Assembly (NCBI RefSeq): GCF_015687155.1
Contig: NZ_JADPQF010000008.1
Span: forward strand, 181,127-245,126
Reading direction: 5' to 3'
From: Aliikangiella sp. G2MR2-5
Lineage (GTDB): Bacteria; Pseudomonadota; Gammaproteobacteria; Enterobacterales; Kangiellaceae
DNA: 64,000 bases
The translations under genes were made by a program, and so were the position numbers. The notes under the pieces were generated by a model, which was not told the origin of the DNA, did no database searches, and was given only the letters and a program-made list of their open reading frames with translations. Below, in pieces: positions 1 through 9,171 of the stretch; the stretch's first letter is position 1; each line of letters starts with the position of its first letter.

Positions 1-239
1 ATCTGGCGACTAAAGCCGGTATAGAGGGTAAAGGTGTTAAACTGGTAACGCCACTAATCGATCTGACCAAAGTTGACATCATTAAGAAGGGTGTTGAACT
101 CGGTGTAGATTATTCACAAACGATTTCATGCTACCAGGCAGATAATGAAGGAAAAGCTTGCGGCGAGTGTGATTCCTGTTTAATAAGAAAACAGGCTTTT
201 GCCGATGCCAATGTCGCAGACCCAACGCTCTATGTTTAA
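1..239 (+). CDS. queC: 7-cyano-7-deazaguanine synthase QueC, C-terminal part
   Basis: Frame 3 is open from the left edge to a TAA at 237-239 and encodes the last 78 residues of QueC; the start lies outside the window. QueC converts 7-carboxy-7-deazaguanine to preQ0 with ATP and ammonia in queuosine biosynthesis, in the cytosol. The fragment carries the family's zinc-binding C-terminus: a Cys, then eight residues, then CGECDSC, followed by a short basic tail. The stretch TPLIDLTKVDIIKKG is also typical of the family. Downstream genes are unrelated, so it is probably the end of its own transcription unit. Identity is confident; the missing N-terminal ATP-binding loop cannot be checked here. Confidence 0.93.
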   Translation, partial: LATKAGIEGKGVKLVTPLIDLTKVDIIKKGVELGVDYSQTISCYQADNEGKACGECDSCLIRKQAFADANVADPTLYV

Positions 240-334
240 AGATGCAAGTGATAAGTAATAGATGTTGCGAGTTATGGGCAATTCTTGTTTCGACCTTGGA
301 ACTTAATGATAATAAAAACAGGTAGTCGTATTTA

Positions 335-1873
335 GTGTTTTTTGAAGGACAACACCAGGATTTTTTTAAGCCGCTTACCAGCAAATATCGGGAACAGATC
401 CTGGAATGTTTGCAGCTGCTCTATAGCCGGCTCTATACCAGTCAGGCGGACTATTCCCAGTTGCTATCTCGGGAAATGGTCATCGAATGTTTCGAAGAAG
501 CCATAACTCGTGCACCTTTGTTAGAGTCTCAAGGCGAAGATGAATTTAACCAGCCGGTGCGCTCACAAAGAGAACAGGCAAACTGGACATTAAATATTCT
601 GCTTGAACACGCCTGGCTAGAAAAACAGGTAGATGAAGCAACTCTGCAAAGCTCTTACGGTTTTACCCGCATTGGGAGAATGTTTACCCAGCCGGTGGTC
701 GAATTAAGTCAGGGGCGCTTTCGTACCCGTCACAGAAATACTCGAAATACGCGCAATGCGCTTAAAATGTTCTCCGAGCTCGGAGATATTTATGAACTGC
801 TAGATGCTTATGAATATTCAGAGAGAATCATCAGCGATTTTAGTGATGTAATTTCCGAACTCGAAGAGCGTAAACGCGCGCTCATTCAGGAAGTCGAAGC
901 CCAGCAACTGGTACAAAAAGCCAGTGATGAATTTTTTGAGTTTATGGAGAAACGATTCGTTCCTGATCTGGCGATTAGACTATCTGTCGACAGCGTTGAA
1001 AAATACCGCGACGATATAGTCTCAACTATTGGTGTTGCCAGACGTAAGCGCAAAGATTTTAAAGCGCAGGTCGAACTCAACTTGAGAAAAACCGCACCAG
1101 AACTTCTGGAGTCTGAAGATAAGTCCATTTACCTGACATTACTGGATAAAATTGAACGTCGAATCCATAACGCCAGTAATATCATGCTGCCGGCATTAAG
1201 GCAGGCGCTGCTTAGCTTTACACGTCGTGCAGATATTATTATGCGCCAGTTGAGTTTTAGTCATCAGGGCGGTGGTGACCAGCTTCTAGATAATTTACAA
1301 AGACTAAAAACATTGGATGATAGTGAGTTTGCAGACAAAATGAGCCTAGCTGGTGATGAAATGGCTGGACTCAATCTGGATTTACTGGATCCTGCGCAAC
1401 TAAAAATTTATGCCGGCAGAAAAAAGAAAATTGTCGATACCCGAGTCGAAGAAGCTGCCGAAATGGACGAGCAATCGCGTCGTCAGTTTTACTTGCAACA
1501 GGTTCTGGAAAAAGCTTTTATGGTTAATAACCAGCAGCTCACCGATTATCTCGTCGATGCGCTTTCCAAAGGTGAGAAACTTTTCCTGAATGATTTGCCT
1601 ATTAACAGCGCTCGCGATTTGATCTTGCGTAGTCACGCTATAGAGGCTGCCAGTGCTGGTGGCCGCTCCAGCGAGTATCAGTTTAATATCGAACCAACTG
1701 GTGAGAAAACAAGTGACGAGTATTTTCTGGTTGCGGATCAATTCTCTCTCGAACTCGTTCGAAAAAATATTGATACTTCTGAAAAACAAATAACAAAAAG
1801 CAAATCCAATCAAACCACCGATATACAGTCCGATGAAAAAGCGTCTGTCGAAAAACAATCCGTCGAGAGTTAA
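335..1873 (+). CDS. mksF: Condensin-like complex kleisin subunit MksF (JetA family)
   Basis: A 512-residue protein starting at GTG 335. Its N-terminal third looks like winged-helix folds (about residues 15-110), the middle is long and helical with coiled-coil-like heptads (about 160-330), and the C-terminus is a charged, low-complexity tail. Length and character match MksF/JetA, the kleisin that bridges the heads of the MksB ATPase. The strongest support is the gene order: a small MksE-like protein follows 3 bp downstream, then an SMC-like ATPase overlapping it by 1 bp. In Pseudomonas, MksBEF acts in chromosome organisation; in Wadjet systems the homologues JetABC pair with a nuclease, JetD, to attack plasmids. 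No nuclease gene is present here, so a chromosome-maintenance role is inferred. The family call rests on context as much as on sequence. Confidence 0.8.
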   Translation: MFFEGQHQDFFKPLTSKYREQILECLQLLYSRLYTSQADYSQLLSREMVIECFEEAITRAPLLESQGEDEFNQPVRSQREQANWTLNILLEHAWLEKQVDEATLQSSYGFTRIGRMFTQPVVELSQGRFRTRHRNTRNTRNALKMFSELGDIYELLDAYEYSERIISDFSDVISELEERKRALIQEVEAQQLVQKASDEFFEFMEKRFVPDLAIRLSVDSVEKYRDDIVSTIGVARRKRKDFKAQVELNLRKTAPELLESEDKSIYLTLLDKIERRIHNASNIMLPALRQALLSFTRRADIIMRQLSFSHQGGGDQLLDNLQRLKTLDDSEFADKMSLAGDEMAGLNLDLLDPAQLKIYAGRKKKIVDTRVEEAAEMDEQSRRQFYLQQVLEKAFMVNNQQLTDYLVDALSKGEKLFLNDLPINSARDLILRSHAIEAASAGGRSSEYQFNIEPTGEKTSDEYFLVADQFSLELVRKNIDTSEKQITKSKSNQTTDIQSDEKASVEKQSVES

Positions 1874-1876
1874 TGA

Positions 1877-2590
1877 ATGAAGTTTAACGAATACCTGAGC
1901 CAACGGCTTGAGAAACTGGATGTTAGTGAATTTGAATTTAAAGAACTCATCTTACGGTTGATGAATTACTCGGTAATAGTTCGCGCGGAAAGTCAGACCG
2001 AACAGCTCCTGTTTGATCGCCTGGTGCGTTGCCGTGATCTGGTTGAAGAATATCTATCAGTAATCGGTATCCAGTTATTAATTGAACCGCGATTTGAATA
2101 TGCACGTGTCTATCCGCCTTCAAGTGAAATACCCGGGATTAAAGAAGCTGAAGATAATGCCTGGAGTGGCTCACTTCGTCAGCGATTGAGCCAGACGGAA
2201 ACTGCATTGGTGCTGGTTGTTCGTGCTCAATATGAGAAGGCGCTTAGAGAAGGAAAAATTGATGAGCAGGGCTACGCGCTGGATTCAATAGAGTCGATTA
2301 CGATTGCGATGAAAAATCTGTTGGGAAGAGGTTTGCCTGACAAGATCACCGAACGAAAAAAACTGTTTTTGCGATTACGCCAATTAAGACTCATTGAGTA
2401 TCGTAGTGAAGAAGCATTTGAGAATGGCGAAGGCTGGATCAAGATCCATCCGATGATCGTTACTTTTGTCAGTAACCAGGCGGTTGACGCTATTGCGCCG
2501 AGTCAGTCTGCAGCAGACCAGGAGAGCGACGCTGTCGAAGAAGACAAAGTGCTAAGCGATAGAATGGACCTGGCTGAGGGAGAAGTTTAA
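1877..2590 (+). CDS. mksE: Condensin-like complex subunit MksE (JetB family)
   Basis: A 237-residue protein starting at ATG 1877, 3 bp after the mksF stop; its TAA overlaps the mksB ATG by one base (2590), indicating translational coupling. MksE/JetB proteins are KITE-type winged-helix dimers that bind the kleisin and DNA. The predicted helices and short strands in residues 80-200 (ending LRLIEYRS...GWIKIHPMI, a winged-helix-like beta hairpin) fit this fold. The last 40 residues are acidic and probably disordered. By itself the sequence is poorly recognisable; the assignment depends on position between the kleisin-like and SMC-like genes. Confidence 0.78.
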   Translation: MKFNEYLSQRLEKLDVSEFEFKELILRLMNYSVIVRAESQTEQLLFDRLVRCRDLVEEYLSVIGIQLLIEPRFEYARVYPPSSEIPGIKEAEDNAWSGSLRQRLSQTETALVLVVRAQYEKALREGKIDEQGYALDSIESITIAMKNLLGRGLPDKITERKKLFLRLRQLRLIEYRSEEAFENGEGWIKIHPMIVTFVSNQAVDAIAPSQSAADQESDAVEEDKVLSDRMDLAEGEV

Positions 2591-5500
2591 TGTTCTTAAA
2601 AAAACTGATAATGGTGAACTGGGGAAATTTGCCTAACGGTGAATTTGAGTTTGGCCCAATTAACCTTTTTTCCGGAGGTAACGGTTCCGGAAAAACAACG
2701 GCTGCTGATATGATTCAGACGATTATGACGGCCGCACACGAAAATCTGTTTCAGTATAATCCGGGGCAGGACGAGACAACACAAAAAGGGCGCGGAGGAA
2801 AAAAGGTTCGTACGTTAGCGTCATACATCCTCGGGTGTGACGATGGTAGCTATTCGCGTCTCAATCCTACTGATGGCTATATGGCCGCTTCTTTTTACCC
2901 TACAGAAGGTGAAGTGGGAGAACCTTTTACCGCAATGCTTGGTGTTCGAGCTTGGCTCGAAAATGCCGGTAATAACCGACTGGCTCGTCAGGAAGAACTT
3001 GTCTTTTATATTCTTACCCAACAGCAAAACCGCTCGCTCGAACTTTCGGACTTACAACCGAATAATTCGGTACTGACGCTGGATAATTTACACAACAGCC
3101 TTATTTCATTGTTTGGTAAATCTGCGGTTGAAAAATATGATACTAAAAGAGCTTATTTACGCAGACTTTATGGTGTGCTTCGCGGTAAGAAAGATGCCGT
3201 TACTGATGCAGAAGCAATGGGGGCCGCAAAGGCGTTTTCTCGTTTTATGGCGTATAAGCCGGTACAAAGTATCAATCGTTTTGTTGCCGACGAAATACTT
3301 GAGAAGAAAGATCTTGGAGAAGCGGTTCGTTCAATTTCGAGTCAGTTAAAAACTATTCACGGAATGGAAAAAGATGCCGGAAAAATTCAGGAATCAGTTG
3401 ATGTGCTTCAAGGCGCAGCAACCTATAGTCAAAACTATCTGGAGACTTGGAGAGATTTCAAATTAAAGAAATACACGCTAGCAAAGCATCACTATTTAAT
3501 CCGACAAAAAGATTATGTTACTGCAAAAGATAAAGAAAAGCAGATTAAAAATCAGCTGTCCGAAATTGACCAAAATATAGAGATAAACACACAAAGAGTA
3601 GAGCAACTTCATCAACAACGTATTTCTCTGGAAGCGCAGCGTATGGGCGTAGCAGCACTTCAGGAAAAAGATGAACTGGAGAAAAAACGTGATCGGGAAA
3701 GTCAGGCGCTTGCGTTAAAAGCACAGCGGCTCTTGATGGAAAGTCAGCAGCTTGATGGAAACTTGCAGGCAACAAAACAAATTATTAAATTAATTCAGTC
3801 GCCGAATATTCAAACAGAGTTGCCAATGCTAGCTGAGTTAAAAACATTAACCTCGGCAAAAAAAGTGGTTACAGGAGCCAGCGATTCAACTTTTGATATG
3901 CATCAGTTGATGGGCAAGGACCTATTGAATGATATTCAGGGACTGGAAAAACAGCTCGACGAAATCAATAAAATTCAAAACCAGAACAATAACTGGGTTG
4001 AACATTGGGAAGAATTTGACGATCAGAGAAAGTCACTTAAAGTCACTGTAGACAATTATCTCGATAGATTAGAACAAAACTTTCAACAGTTAGCCAAAGA
4101 ACGTCAACACAAAGAGTCGATAGTTGATCGCCTTGAACAAAAACAGGTCGTTTATCCTGATTATGTCAATAAAGCAATTGCCGCTATTGAAAATATGTGT
4201 CCTAAGGCTGATCCGCGTGTTCTTTGTGATCATGTTGAAGTGGTTGACGATAAATGGCAGGCTGCTATTGAAGGCTATTTGGGGGGCGCTCGATATTCCA
4301 TTATTGTCGATGAAGACTATGAAGCTGAGGCAATTAGAATTGTCAGAGGATTACCGGGGAGAGCCAACAAGGCTAGAATTATTCAGGCCTATAAAGCGCA
4401 GCGCGACGCGCAGAGAATGACTCTCGACAAAGATTCGATTATTCACCTTATGGATTTTACTCATGCAACCGCAAAGAACTATTTAATAGCCAGCTACGGA
4501 AGTGTGCTACAGGTAACAGATGAACATGAGCTAAGAACAACCAGACGTGGACTTACTGTTGACTGTATTGCTTCCGGAAATTATGCTCTTTTCCGTTGTG
4601 ATATCAGTGAAAGCGAATTGGTTTTTGGGGTCGAAGCCAGACAAAAGGCATTTCTCGGTCAGCAATACGAGCTTCAAAAATTAACCGAGCGTTGGAACCA
4701 GATAAACGAGCGTATGCTGGATGTTAAAGAGCTTGTTGGCTGGATTGGCAAGCTTAAAAAAGTCGCTTTGGCTGAGCCGCTAAGCGAGACTTTAGCCTGT
4801 CACCGTGAACTGCAAAAAATTGAAAACCTGCTTTCTCATATTGACCTCTCTGATCATCAAGAGTTAGAGAAAAAACTTCTTGATTTAACCAATGAAGAAA
4901 AAGTAAGACGAGAAGAGGGCGATAAATTAATTGAGGAAAGAGGCAAGCTAAAAGGGCGTCTGGAGTCGCTGGTAAAGAGTTTTACCAAGCTTAGTAATGA
5001 ACAGGAAGAAACTCTCGAACTGGTCGATGCTTGTGAAGCTGAACTTAACAAGTTGCAATCAAGCTGGTCGAGCTTTGATCTTGACAAGTATCTGGATACA
5101 GCTGATTCGCAGGCAAATTCTCTCAATGCCAACAGTGCTGAAAGTGAAATTCAGGAAATCGAAACAACTTTGTTCAAGTTGGAAAAACAACTCGATGACT
5201 CGATTAAAAACCATAATCAGATATGCCAGCCGGGTGATGCATTAATTTATGATGCCTTTAACGGAGAATTTGATCTCAAGCTATTTAACAGTATTATCAA
5301 GTTACAACGACAGCTGGATAATATTTACAATCGTCTGAAAAATAATATTTTGCTGGAAAAACATCAACAGTTAAAACAGCTTAAAGAAAGTTTTAACCAC
5401 ACTTTTGTGACTAATCTGTGTCACTCGATCCATCAGGCGATCAATGACGGTAAGCGTCAGATCGATCTGTTGAATCAGGAGTTGACTAATCATAAATTCG

Positions 5501-6255
5501 GTGATGATCGTGAAACCTTCCGCTTTGATTATGAATGGGTTCCGGAATATAAAGAATACGCCAAATTCTTTGAGGATGTAATCAAGCATCCTGATCTGAC
5601 GGAAGGCCAGACGCTTTTCGATGTCAAGCTCACCAAAAAATCAATCGAAGTTCGTGATCGTTTGATGTCCATGTTACTTGAAGAAGATAGTGACAAAGCG
5701 CTTAGAGAGTTAGGTAGAATCGCCGACTATCGAAACTATCGCCAGTATGAAATCTACAAAGAAGTTGAAGGCAAGCCTCCGATCGCGTTAAGTGAGTATG
5801 GTACTGGCTCTGGCGGGCAGTTAGAAACTCCGGCTTATATTATTCGCGCTGCAGCAATCACTTCTGCTTTCCGTTTTGCTGAAGGCCGGTGTCATTTACG
5901 TACCGTTTTGGTGGATGAAGCTTTCTCTAAAATGGATGAAACCCGCTCTCGTGAGGTGATTAATTATCTGACGGAGTCTCTCGGTTTGCAGCTGGTCTTT
6001 ATTATGCCGACTAGTAAATGCGGTCCCTTTATGGATTTGATTAGTAACGAATTTGTCTTTGCTAAGGTACCAAGTCCTGCTAAGCGGGGAGAGCTTAGTA
6101 CGCGAGTTCTGGTTGACCGAAAAGTCTGTAATACAGAAAGAATCAAAGATCTGTGGGCTAACCATAAGCGCACAGTATACCGTCAGGCAGAACTGGACTT
6201 TTTGGCTGAACTGGAAGCTATTGAAGATGAAGAGCCTGAAATCGCAATGCCATAG
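2590..6255 (+). CDS. mksB: SMC-like condensin ATPase MksB (JetC family)
   Basis: A 1221-residue SMC/MukB-like ATPase. The N-terminal head has the Walker A motif GGNGSGKTT (residues 29-37, Lys35). Long coiled coils run through about 270-520 and 690-930. A hinge-like globular domain lies near 530-660, including LCDHVEVVDDKWQAAIEGYL. The C-terminal head has the ABC signature SGGQ at 1074-1077 and Walker B LVDEAF with Asp1109-Glu1110. All ATPase motifs appear intact. It should form the ring-shaped motor with MksF and MksE, extruding or entrapping DNA on the nucleoid. It is last in the operon; no Toprim nuclease (MksG/JetD) follows. Size is as expected for MksB/JetC, with no frameshift seen. Confidence 0.9.
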   Translation: MFLKKLIMVNWGNLPNGEFEFGPINLFSGGNGSGKTTAADMIQTIMTAAHENLFQYNPGQDETTQKGRGGKKVRTLASYILGCDDGSYSRLNPTDGYMAASFYPTEGEVGEPFTAMLGVRAWLENAGNNRLARQEELVFYILTQQQNRSLELSDLQPNNSVLTLDNLHNSLISLFGKSAVEKYDTKRAYLRRLYGVLRGKKDAVTDAEAMGAAKAFSRFMAYKPVQSINRFVADEILEKKDLGEAVRSISSQLKTIHGMEKDAGKIQESVDVLQGAATYSQNYLETWRDFKLKKYTLAKHHYLIRQKDYVTAKDKEKQIKNQLSEIDQNIEINTQRVEQLHQQRISLEAQRMGVAALQEKDELEKKRDRESQALALKAQRLLMESQQLDGNLQATKQIIKLIQSPNIQTELPMLAELKTLTSAKKVVTGASDSTFDMHQLMGKDLLNDIQGLEKQLDEINKIQNQNNNWVEHWEEFDDQRKSLKVTVDNYLDRLEQNFQQLAKERQHKESIVDRLEQKQVVYPDYVNKAIAAIENMCPKADPRVLCDHVEVVDDKWQAAIEGYLGGARYSIIVDEDYEAEAIRIVRGLPGRANKARIIQAYKAQRDAQRMTLDKDSIIHLMDFTHATAKNYLIASYGSVLQVTDEHELRTTRRGLTVDCIASGNYALFRCDISESELVFGVEARQKAFLGQQYELQKLTERWNQINERMLDVKELVGWIGKLKKVALAEPLSETLACHRELQKIENLLSHIDLSDHQELEKKLLDLTNEEKVRREEGDKLIEERGKLKGRLESLVKSFTKLSNEQEETLELVDACEAELNKLQSSWSSFDLDKYLDTADSQANSLNANSAESEIQEIETTLFKLEKQLDDSIKNHNQICQPGDALIYDAFNGEFDLKLFNSIIKLQRQLDNIYNRLKNNILLEKHQQLKQLKESFNHTFVTNLCHSIHQAINDGKRQIDLLNQELTNHKFGDDRETFRFDYEWVPEYKEYAKFFEDVIKHPDLTEGQTLFDVKLTKKSIEVRDRLMSMLLEEDSDKALRELGRIADYRNYRQYEIYKEVEGKPPIALSEYGTGSGGQLETPAYIIRAAAITSAFRFAEGRCHLRTVLVDEAFSKMDETRSREVINYLTESLGLQLVFIMPTSKCGPFMDLISNEFVFAKVPSPAKRGELSTRVLVDRKVCNTERIKDLWANHKRTVYRQAELDFLAELEAIEDEEPEIAMP

Positions 6256-6275
6256 GTGACTTTCTAAAGATATTT

Positions 6276-6315
6276 ATGGCTTTGCAAAGGATAGGATGGC
6301 TTCGCAAAAGAATGG
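6276..6315 (+). repeat. Imperfect 20-bp tandem repeat downstream of mksB
   Basis: Two adjacent 20-base units, 6276-6295 and 6296-6315, both starting ATGGCTT and ending in GG, match at 16 of 20 positions. They sit in the 88-bp gap between mksB and the VOC gene. The copies carry no long open frame. They may be a local slippage duplication; no function is evident. Confidence 0.6.
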
Positions 6316-6343
6316 ATAATTGAGTAAAAGGTGTTAATCAGCG

Positions 6344-6703
6344 ATGAAAATGGATCATATCGTAATTATGCTTTCAGATTTGAAAGTTAATTTGAGCTTT
6401 TATGAAACGCTTCTACCATTGATTGGATTTAGCAAAATTCGTGATCATGTATTTGCCAACGAGGATGGCAATCACCTCGATATTAAACAAGCGCCTGAAG
6501 CGGAGCATGAATATCGTCGATTCGCTCCAGGGCTAAATCATATTGGTTTTACCGCCAAAGATAGAGACGAAATTGTATCTATTCAGGAAACAATGGCAAA
6601 CGCAGGATTTGAAGTGCCGGAAATTCAAGAGTTTCCCGATGGTAGCGCTATCTTTTTTAAAGATAAGGACGGAATGCGAATTGAAGTGGCAACGTATAAT
6701 TGA
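6344..6703 (+). CDS. VOC (glyoxalase/bleomycin-resistance) family protein
   Basis: A 119-residue protein that begins MKMDHIVIMLSDL, the usual opening strand of the vicinal-oxygen-chelate fold, and ends in FFKDKDGMRIEVATYN, the usual last strand with its metal-ligand Glu. Two beta-alpha-beta-beta-beta halves can be traced (about 1-55 and 62-119), with NHIGFTA opening the second half. Members are metal-dependent lyases, dioxygenases or drug-binding proteins; the substrate cannot be told from sequence. It stands alone between mksB and the accessory genes. Fold call is confident, function unknown. Confidence 0.85.
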   Translation: MKMDHIVIMLSDLKVNLSFYETLLPLIGFSKIRDHVFANEDGNHLDIKQAPEAEHEYRRFAPGLNHIGFTAKDRDEIVSIQETMANAGFEVPEIQEFPDGSAIFFKDKDGMRIEVATYN

Positions 6704-6926
6704 CAAGTTATCTTGAATACATCTATTTTTATCGGTTTATACTCGAACTGACAGTTTTTGATTCTAGGTGAAATCTTACAATAAATACGATTTCTGCTCC
6801 TTGTCTAGAGCGGAAATCGAGAGAGTGCCATTGGAAATGGTCCCAAGGTATCTTAAAGCAGACATTGAATGAAGTTATTTGTATTACTCAAAACAAACTA
6901 AATATCAAAGGTTCTTAGGAATTTAT

Positions 6927-8438
6927 ATGTCAGATATGGAAATATTCAGTGAATCAACTATTGCTGAAATGGAAGAGATGTTCAATACGCTAGACGACTA
7001 TTTCAGCGAGCACGGAGAACGTCGGCGCTTTATGCAAGCATGCCGAAAACTCTCATACGAAGATGTGAATATTATCCAAATAGTTATGAATAGCCCTGAG
7101 GAAAAACTGGATATTTCCAGTCTCGCAGAAGATGTTGCGAATCCGTCGAGAGTTGCAAATGCTATTCTAATGTTAGGTGAAACCTTACGCAAAACAAAGG
7201 ATACTTGTTTATTATTGTTCTTATTGGCTTTAGTAAAAAAGGATAAAGTAGCTGAAGCTCTCAAGCGAGCGCGAGTGTTTTCGTGGGAATATGAATTACT
7301 GGAAAACAGAAAACTACCGTCTGAGTTTGTAGAATATCTCTGGAAATCAAATAGAGAGAGTAGCACTAAGTCATTCGATGGTTATCTTTGGTCTAGAATG
7401 GTAGCGAAGAATCCCAATTGCCCTTTGTCGGTGCTCAACGAATTATACAAAGAAGATGATTCGACATTAAGAGGAATTATCGCACGCCATCCACGTATCG
7501 ATGAAGATTTAATCAACGCTTTTCTTAATAGCTCCAGAGTTGCAGAGCGAGAACAAATAGCAATTTCTAAGCATGTATCACAAGATGTACTACTTAGTCT
7601 AATGCGAGACAAGTATGAAAAGGTTGTTAAGTTAGCAAAACGTCAGTTTAATAAACGTTTTCCGGATGCCAAGATAACAGACAAAGATATCGATAAAGCG
7701 ATTGAAGCACGAATAAAACAGCCATATGTTAAACCAAAAGAATCAAAACGAAAGTTCGATATGTACGTAGATGCACGAATGGGGGTTGAGCATATTCTGA
7801 CTTTAAAGTCGGGGCAAAGGGCATCTGTTGCGAAGATTGCAGATGAAAAGCTGATAAAGGAACTCGTGGCTGATAAAAGTGTTGCCGTTCGTAGAGTTGT
7901 GGCTAGTAATTTGAATTGCGCTCGTAAAGTATTACTCGAATACCTTCAAGAGTCAGATTTGGAGCTTAGGAATAACGCTCTACTTAACCTTTTTCAAAAA
8001 GATTCTCAGCTTATTTTTGAAGAGATTGCACCGGAAAATATGGTTAGTGAATTCTATGAGATTCTAAATAACTATTTAAACAAGAATGCCTCGCTTACTA
8101 GCTCTATGGACGCTAAGACCAAGTGCGAAATTGAAAGTGCGAGCATTGTTAGTCAGTATTCAAATAATTCAATGATTCAAAAGCGTATCATCAATGAGTT
8201 GATTGAGATCCCATCCTTTACAAGTGTTAGAAGACATTTACTCTCACAGCTTGCTAAAAATTTCTATTTATGTGAGTCTGCGATCCGAAAGTTAGCACTT
8301 GATCTAGGGTTTGCTACCGAAGAGATTCTCAGCAACTGCACGAGCCAAAATCTGATAAAAGAATATTTAATGAGAGAGCAAGTTCCAAATGGGGTAAGGA
8401 TGAGGTTAGAAAATCACTTGGAATCACTGAAGAAGTAA
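6927..8438 (+). CDS. Uncharacterised helical-repeat protein (LRV/HEAT-like)
   Basis: I chose ATG 6927 (503 residues), preceded by an AGGA box at a normal distance, over an in-frame TTG at 6879 that has no ribosome site. The protein is almost all helical. It contains repeats resembling leucine-rich-variant or HEAT units, for example around residues 160-250, where VAKNPNCPLSVLNELY, IIARHPRIDEDLINAFL and ISKHVSQDVLLSLM share an x-H/N-P/S-x-x-xxxLL pattern. A second set appears near 305-370 (LVADKSVAVRRVVASNLN). Such repeats are protein- or nucleic-acid-binding scaffolds; no catalytic motif, signal peptide or membrane segment is visible. It sits next to a probable integron cassette in an accessory patch. 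Function unknown. Confidence 0.75.
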   Translation: MSDMEIFSESTIAEMEEMFNTLDDYFSEHGERRRFMQACRKLSYEDVNIIQIVMNSPEEKLDISSLAEDVANPSRVANAILMLGETLRKTKDTCLLLFLLALVKKDKVAEALKRARVFSWEYELLENRKLPSEFVEYLWKSNRESSTKSFDGYLWSRMVAKNPNCPLSVLNELYKEDDSTLRGIIARHPRIDEDLINAFLNSSRVAEREQIAISKHVSQDVLLSLMRDKYEKVVKLAKRQFNKRFPDAKITDKDIDKAIEARIKQPYVKPKESKRKFDMYVDARMGVEHILTLKSGQRASVAKIADEKLIKELVADKSVAVRRVVASNLNCARKVLLEYLQESDLELRNNALLNLFQKDSQLIFEEIAPENMVSEFYEILNNYLNKNASLTSSMDAKTKCEIESASIVSQYSNNSMIQKRIINELIEIPSFTSVRRHLLSQLAKNFYLCESAIRKLALDLGFATEEILSNCTSQNLIKEYLMREQVPNGVRMRLENHLESLKK

Positions 8439-8740
8439 GGACAAGAGAACGTTACCAATTGAGCCTTGTCAGAGTCCGTAAATGGCCGAATGTGATCGTC
8501 TAATACCAACTTCTTTTGCAATTTGTTAAGGTATCCACATATAGTACATGATGCGCAATAATCCACTGTTATGATCAGTAGAATGAAGTCCATTTTTGTA
8601 TTAGCTCTGTCGATAATAACAAGACTTTACTTTATCTTTATCGTTTAACCGGCTGTTTTTAATATAAAAAGCACTTTAGGTATCTTAGAGATTTTCGTAT
8701 TATCGTGATTTAGTAAAGATAATAATCTGCTAAATGCTAT
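8439..8740. other. 302-bp intergenic region, nothing recognised
   Basis: AT-rich DNA between the helical-repeat gene and the cassette-like gene. I looked for an upstream attC or attI-like core (GTTRRRY) just before the next gene and saw none. No tRNA and no clear terminator. A weak GACAAG/CTTGTC inverted repeat (near 8442-8470, about 19-nt loop) follows the upstream stop codon. Confidence 0.5.
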
Positions 8741-9118
8741 ATGGCCATCTGGAAAGAAAAATATACTCAGGGACATCACGGTAATGCAATGTATGGTTGT
8801 GGAGAGCCTGGGTTTGAAGAGCGATCGGACTACGACAATATAGGAGAGAGATGGGTGTACTTTGTCGAGTCGTGTGGATTTACGTTTCAGTTTTTGAATC
8901 TAGCTCAACTAGATGAATGTCTTAAATATTATGAGACTAAAAATCCCGGCAGCACTCGCGAAAATATAGGAGCAGCCGATCATTGGGAAGTGCAGAGATG
9001 GTACGAGCGGCTTCCTTTAAAGCTCAGAGAAGAGTCGAAACGCTTAAAAGTGGTTAAGACTTTGAGTAACGCGCGAGAGCTAATAATGAATAACGGAGTC
9101 ACCGAGCGTGGCATTTAA
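8741..9118 (+). CDS. Small uncharacterised protein, probable integron gene-cassette ORF
   Basis: A 125-residue soluble protein rich in aromatic and charged residues (ADHWEVQRWYERLPLKLRE near the middle-to-end), without signal peptide or membrane segment. I do not recognise a named domain. Its TAA stop (9116-9118) lies inside the left R-double-prime box of an attC-like site, which is the usual geometry of integron gene cassettes. No ribosome site is obvious before ATG 8741, also common in cassettes. The function is unknown; cassette ORFs of this type are mostly uncharacterised. Confidence 0.7.
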   Translation: MAIWKEKYTQGHHGNAMYGCGEPGFEERSDYDNIGERWVYFVESCGFTFQFLNLAQLDECLKYYETKNPGSTRENIGAADHWEVQRWYERLPLKLREESKRLKVVKTLSNARELIMNNGVTERGI

Positions 9119-9171
9119 TCATGCGCTGAAAAAGACGCAAATACTACACGCTTATTAGCTGAGCGTTATAC
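9113..9171 (+). repeat. attC recombination site (59-base element)
   Basis: A 59-bp attC-like element. The left outer box ATTTAAT (9113-9119) is followed by spacer CATGC and inner box GCTGAA (9125-9130). The right inner box TTAGC (9155-9159) is followed by spacer TGAGC and outer box GTTATAC (9165-9171). GCTGAA pairs with TTAGC leaving one unpaired G, the extrahelical-base arrangement that directs integron integrase to the bottom strand. The outer boxes pair partly (TnTAA with TTATA). The right outer box deviates from GTTRRRY at one position. The overlap with the stop codon of the preceding gene supports the call. No integrase gene or second attC is seen. Confidence 0.72.
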
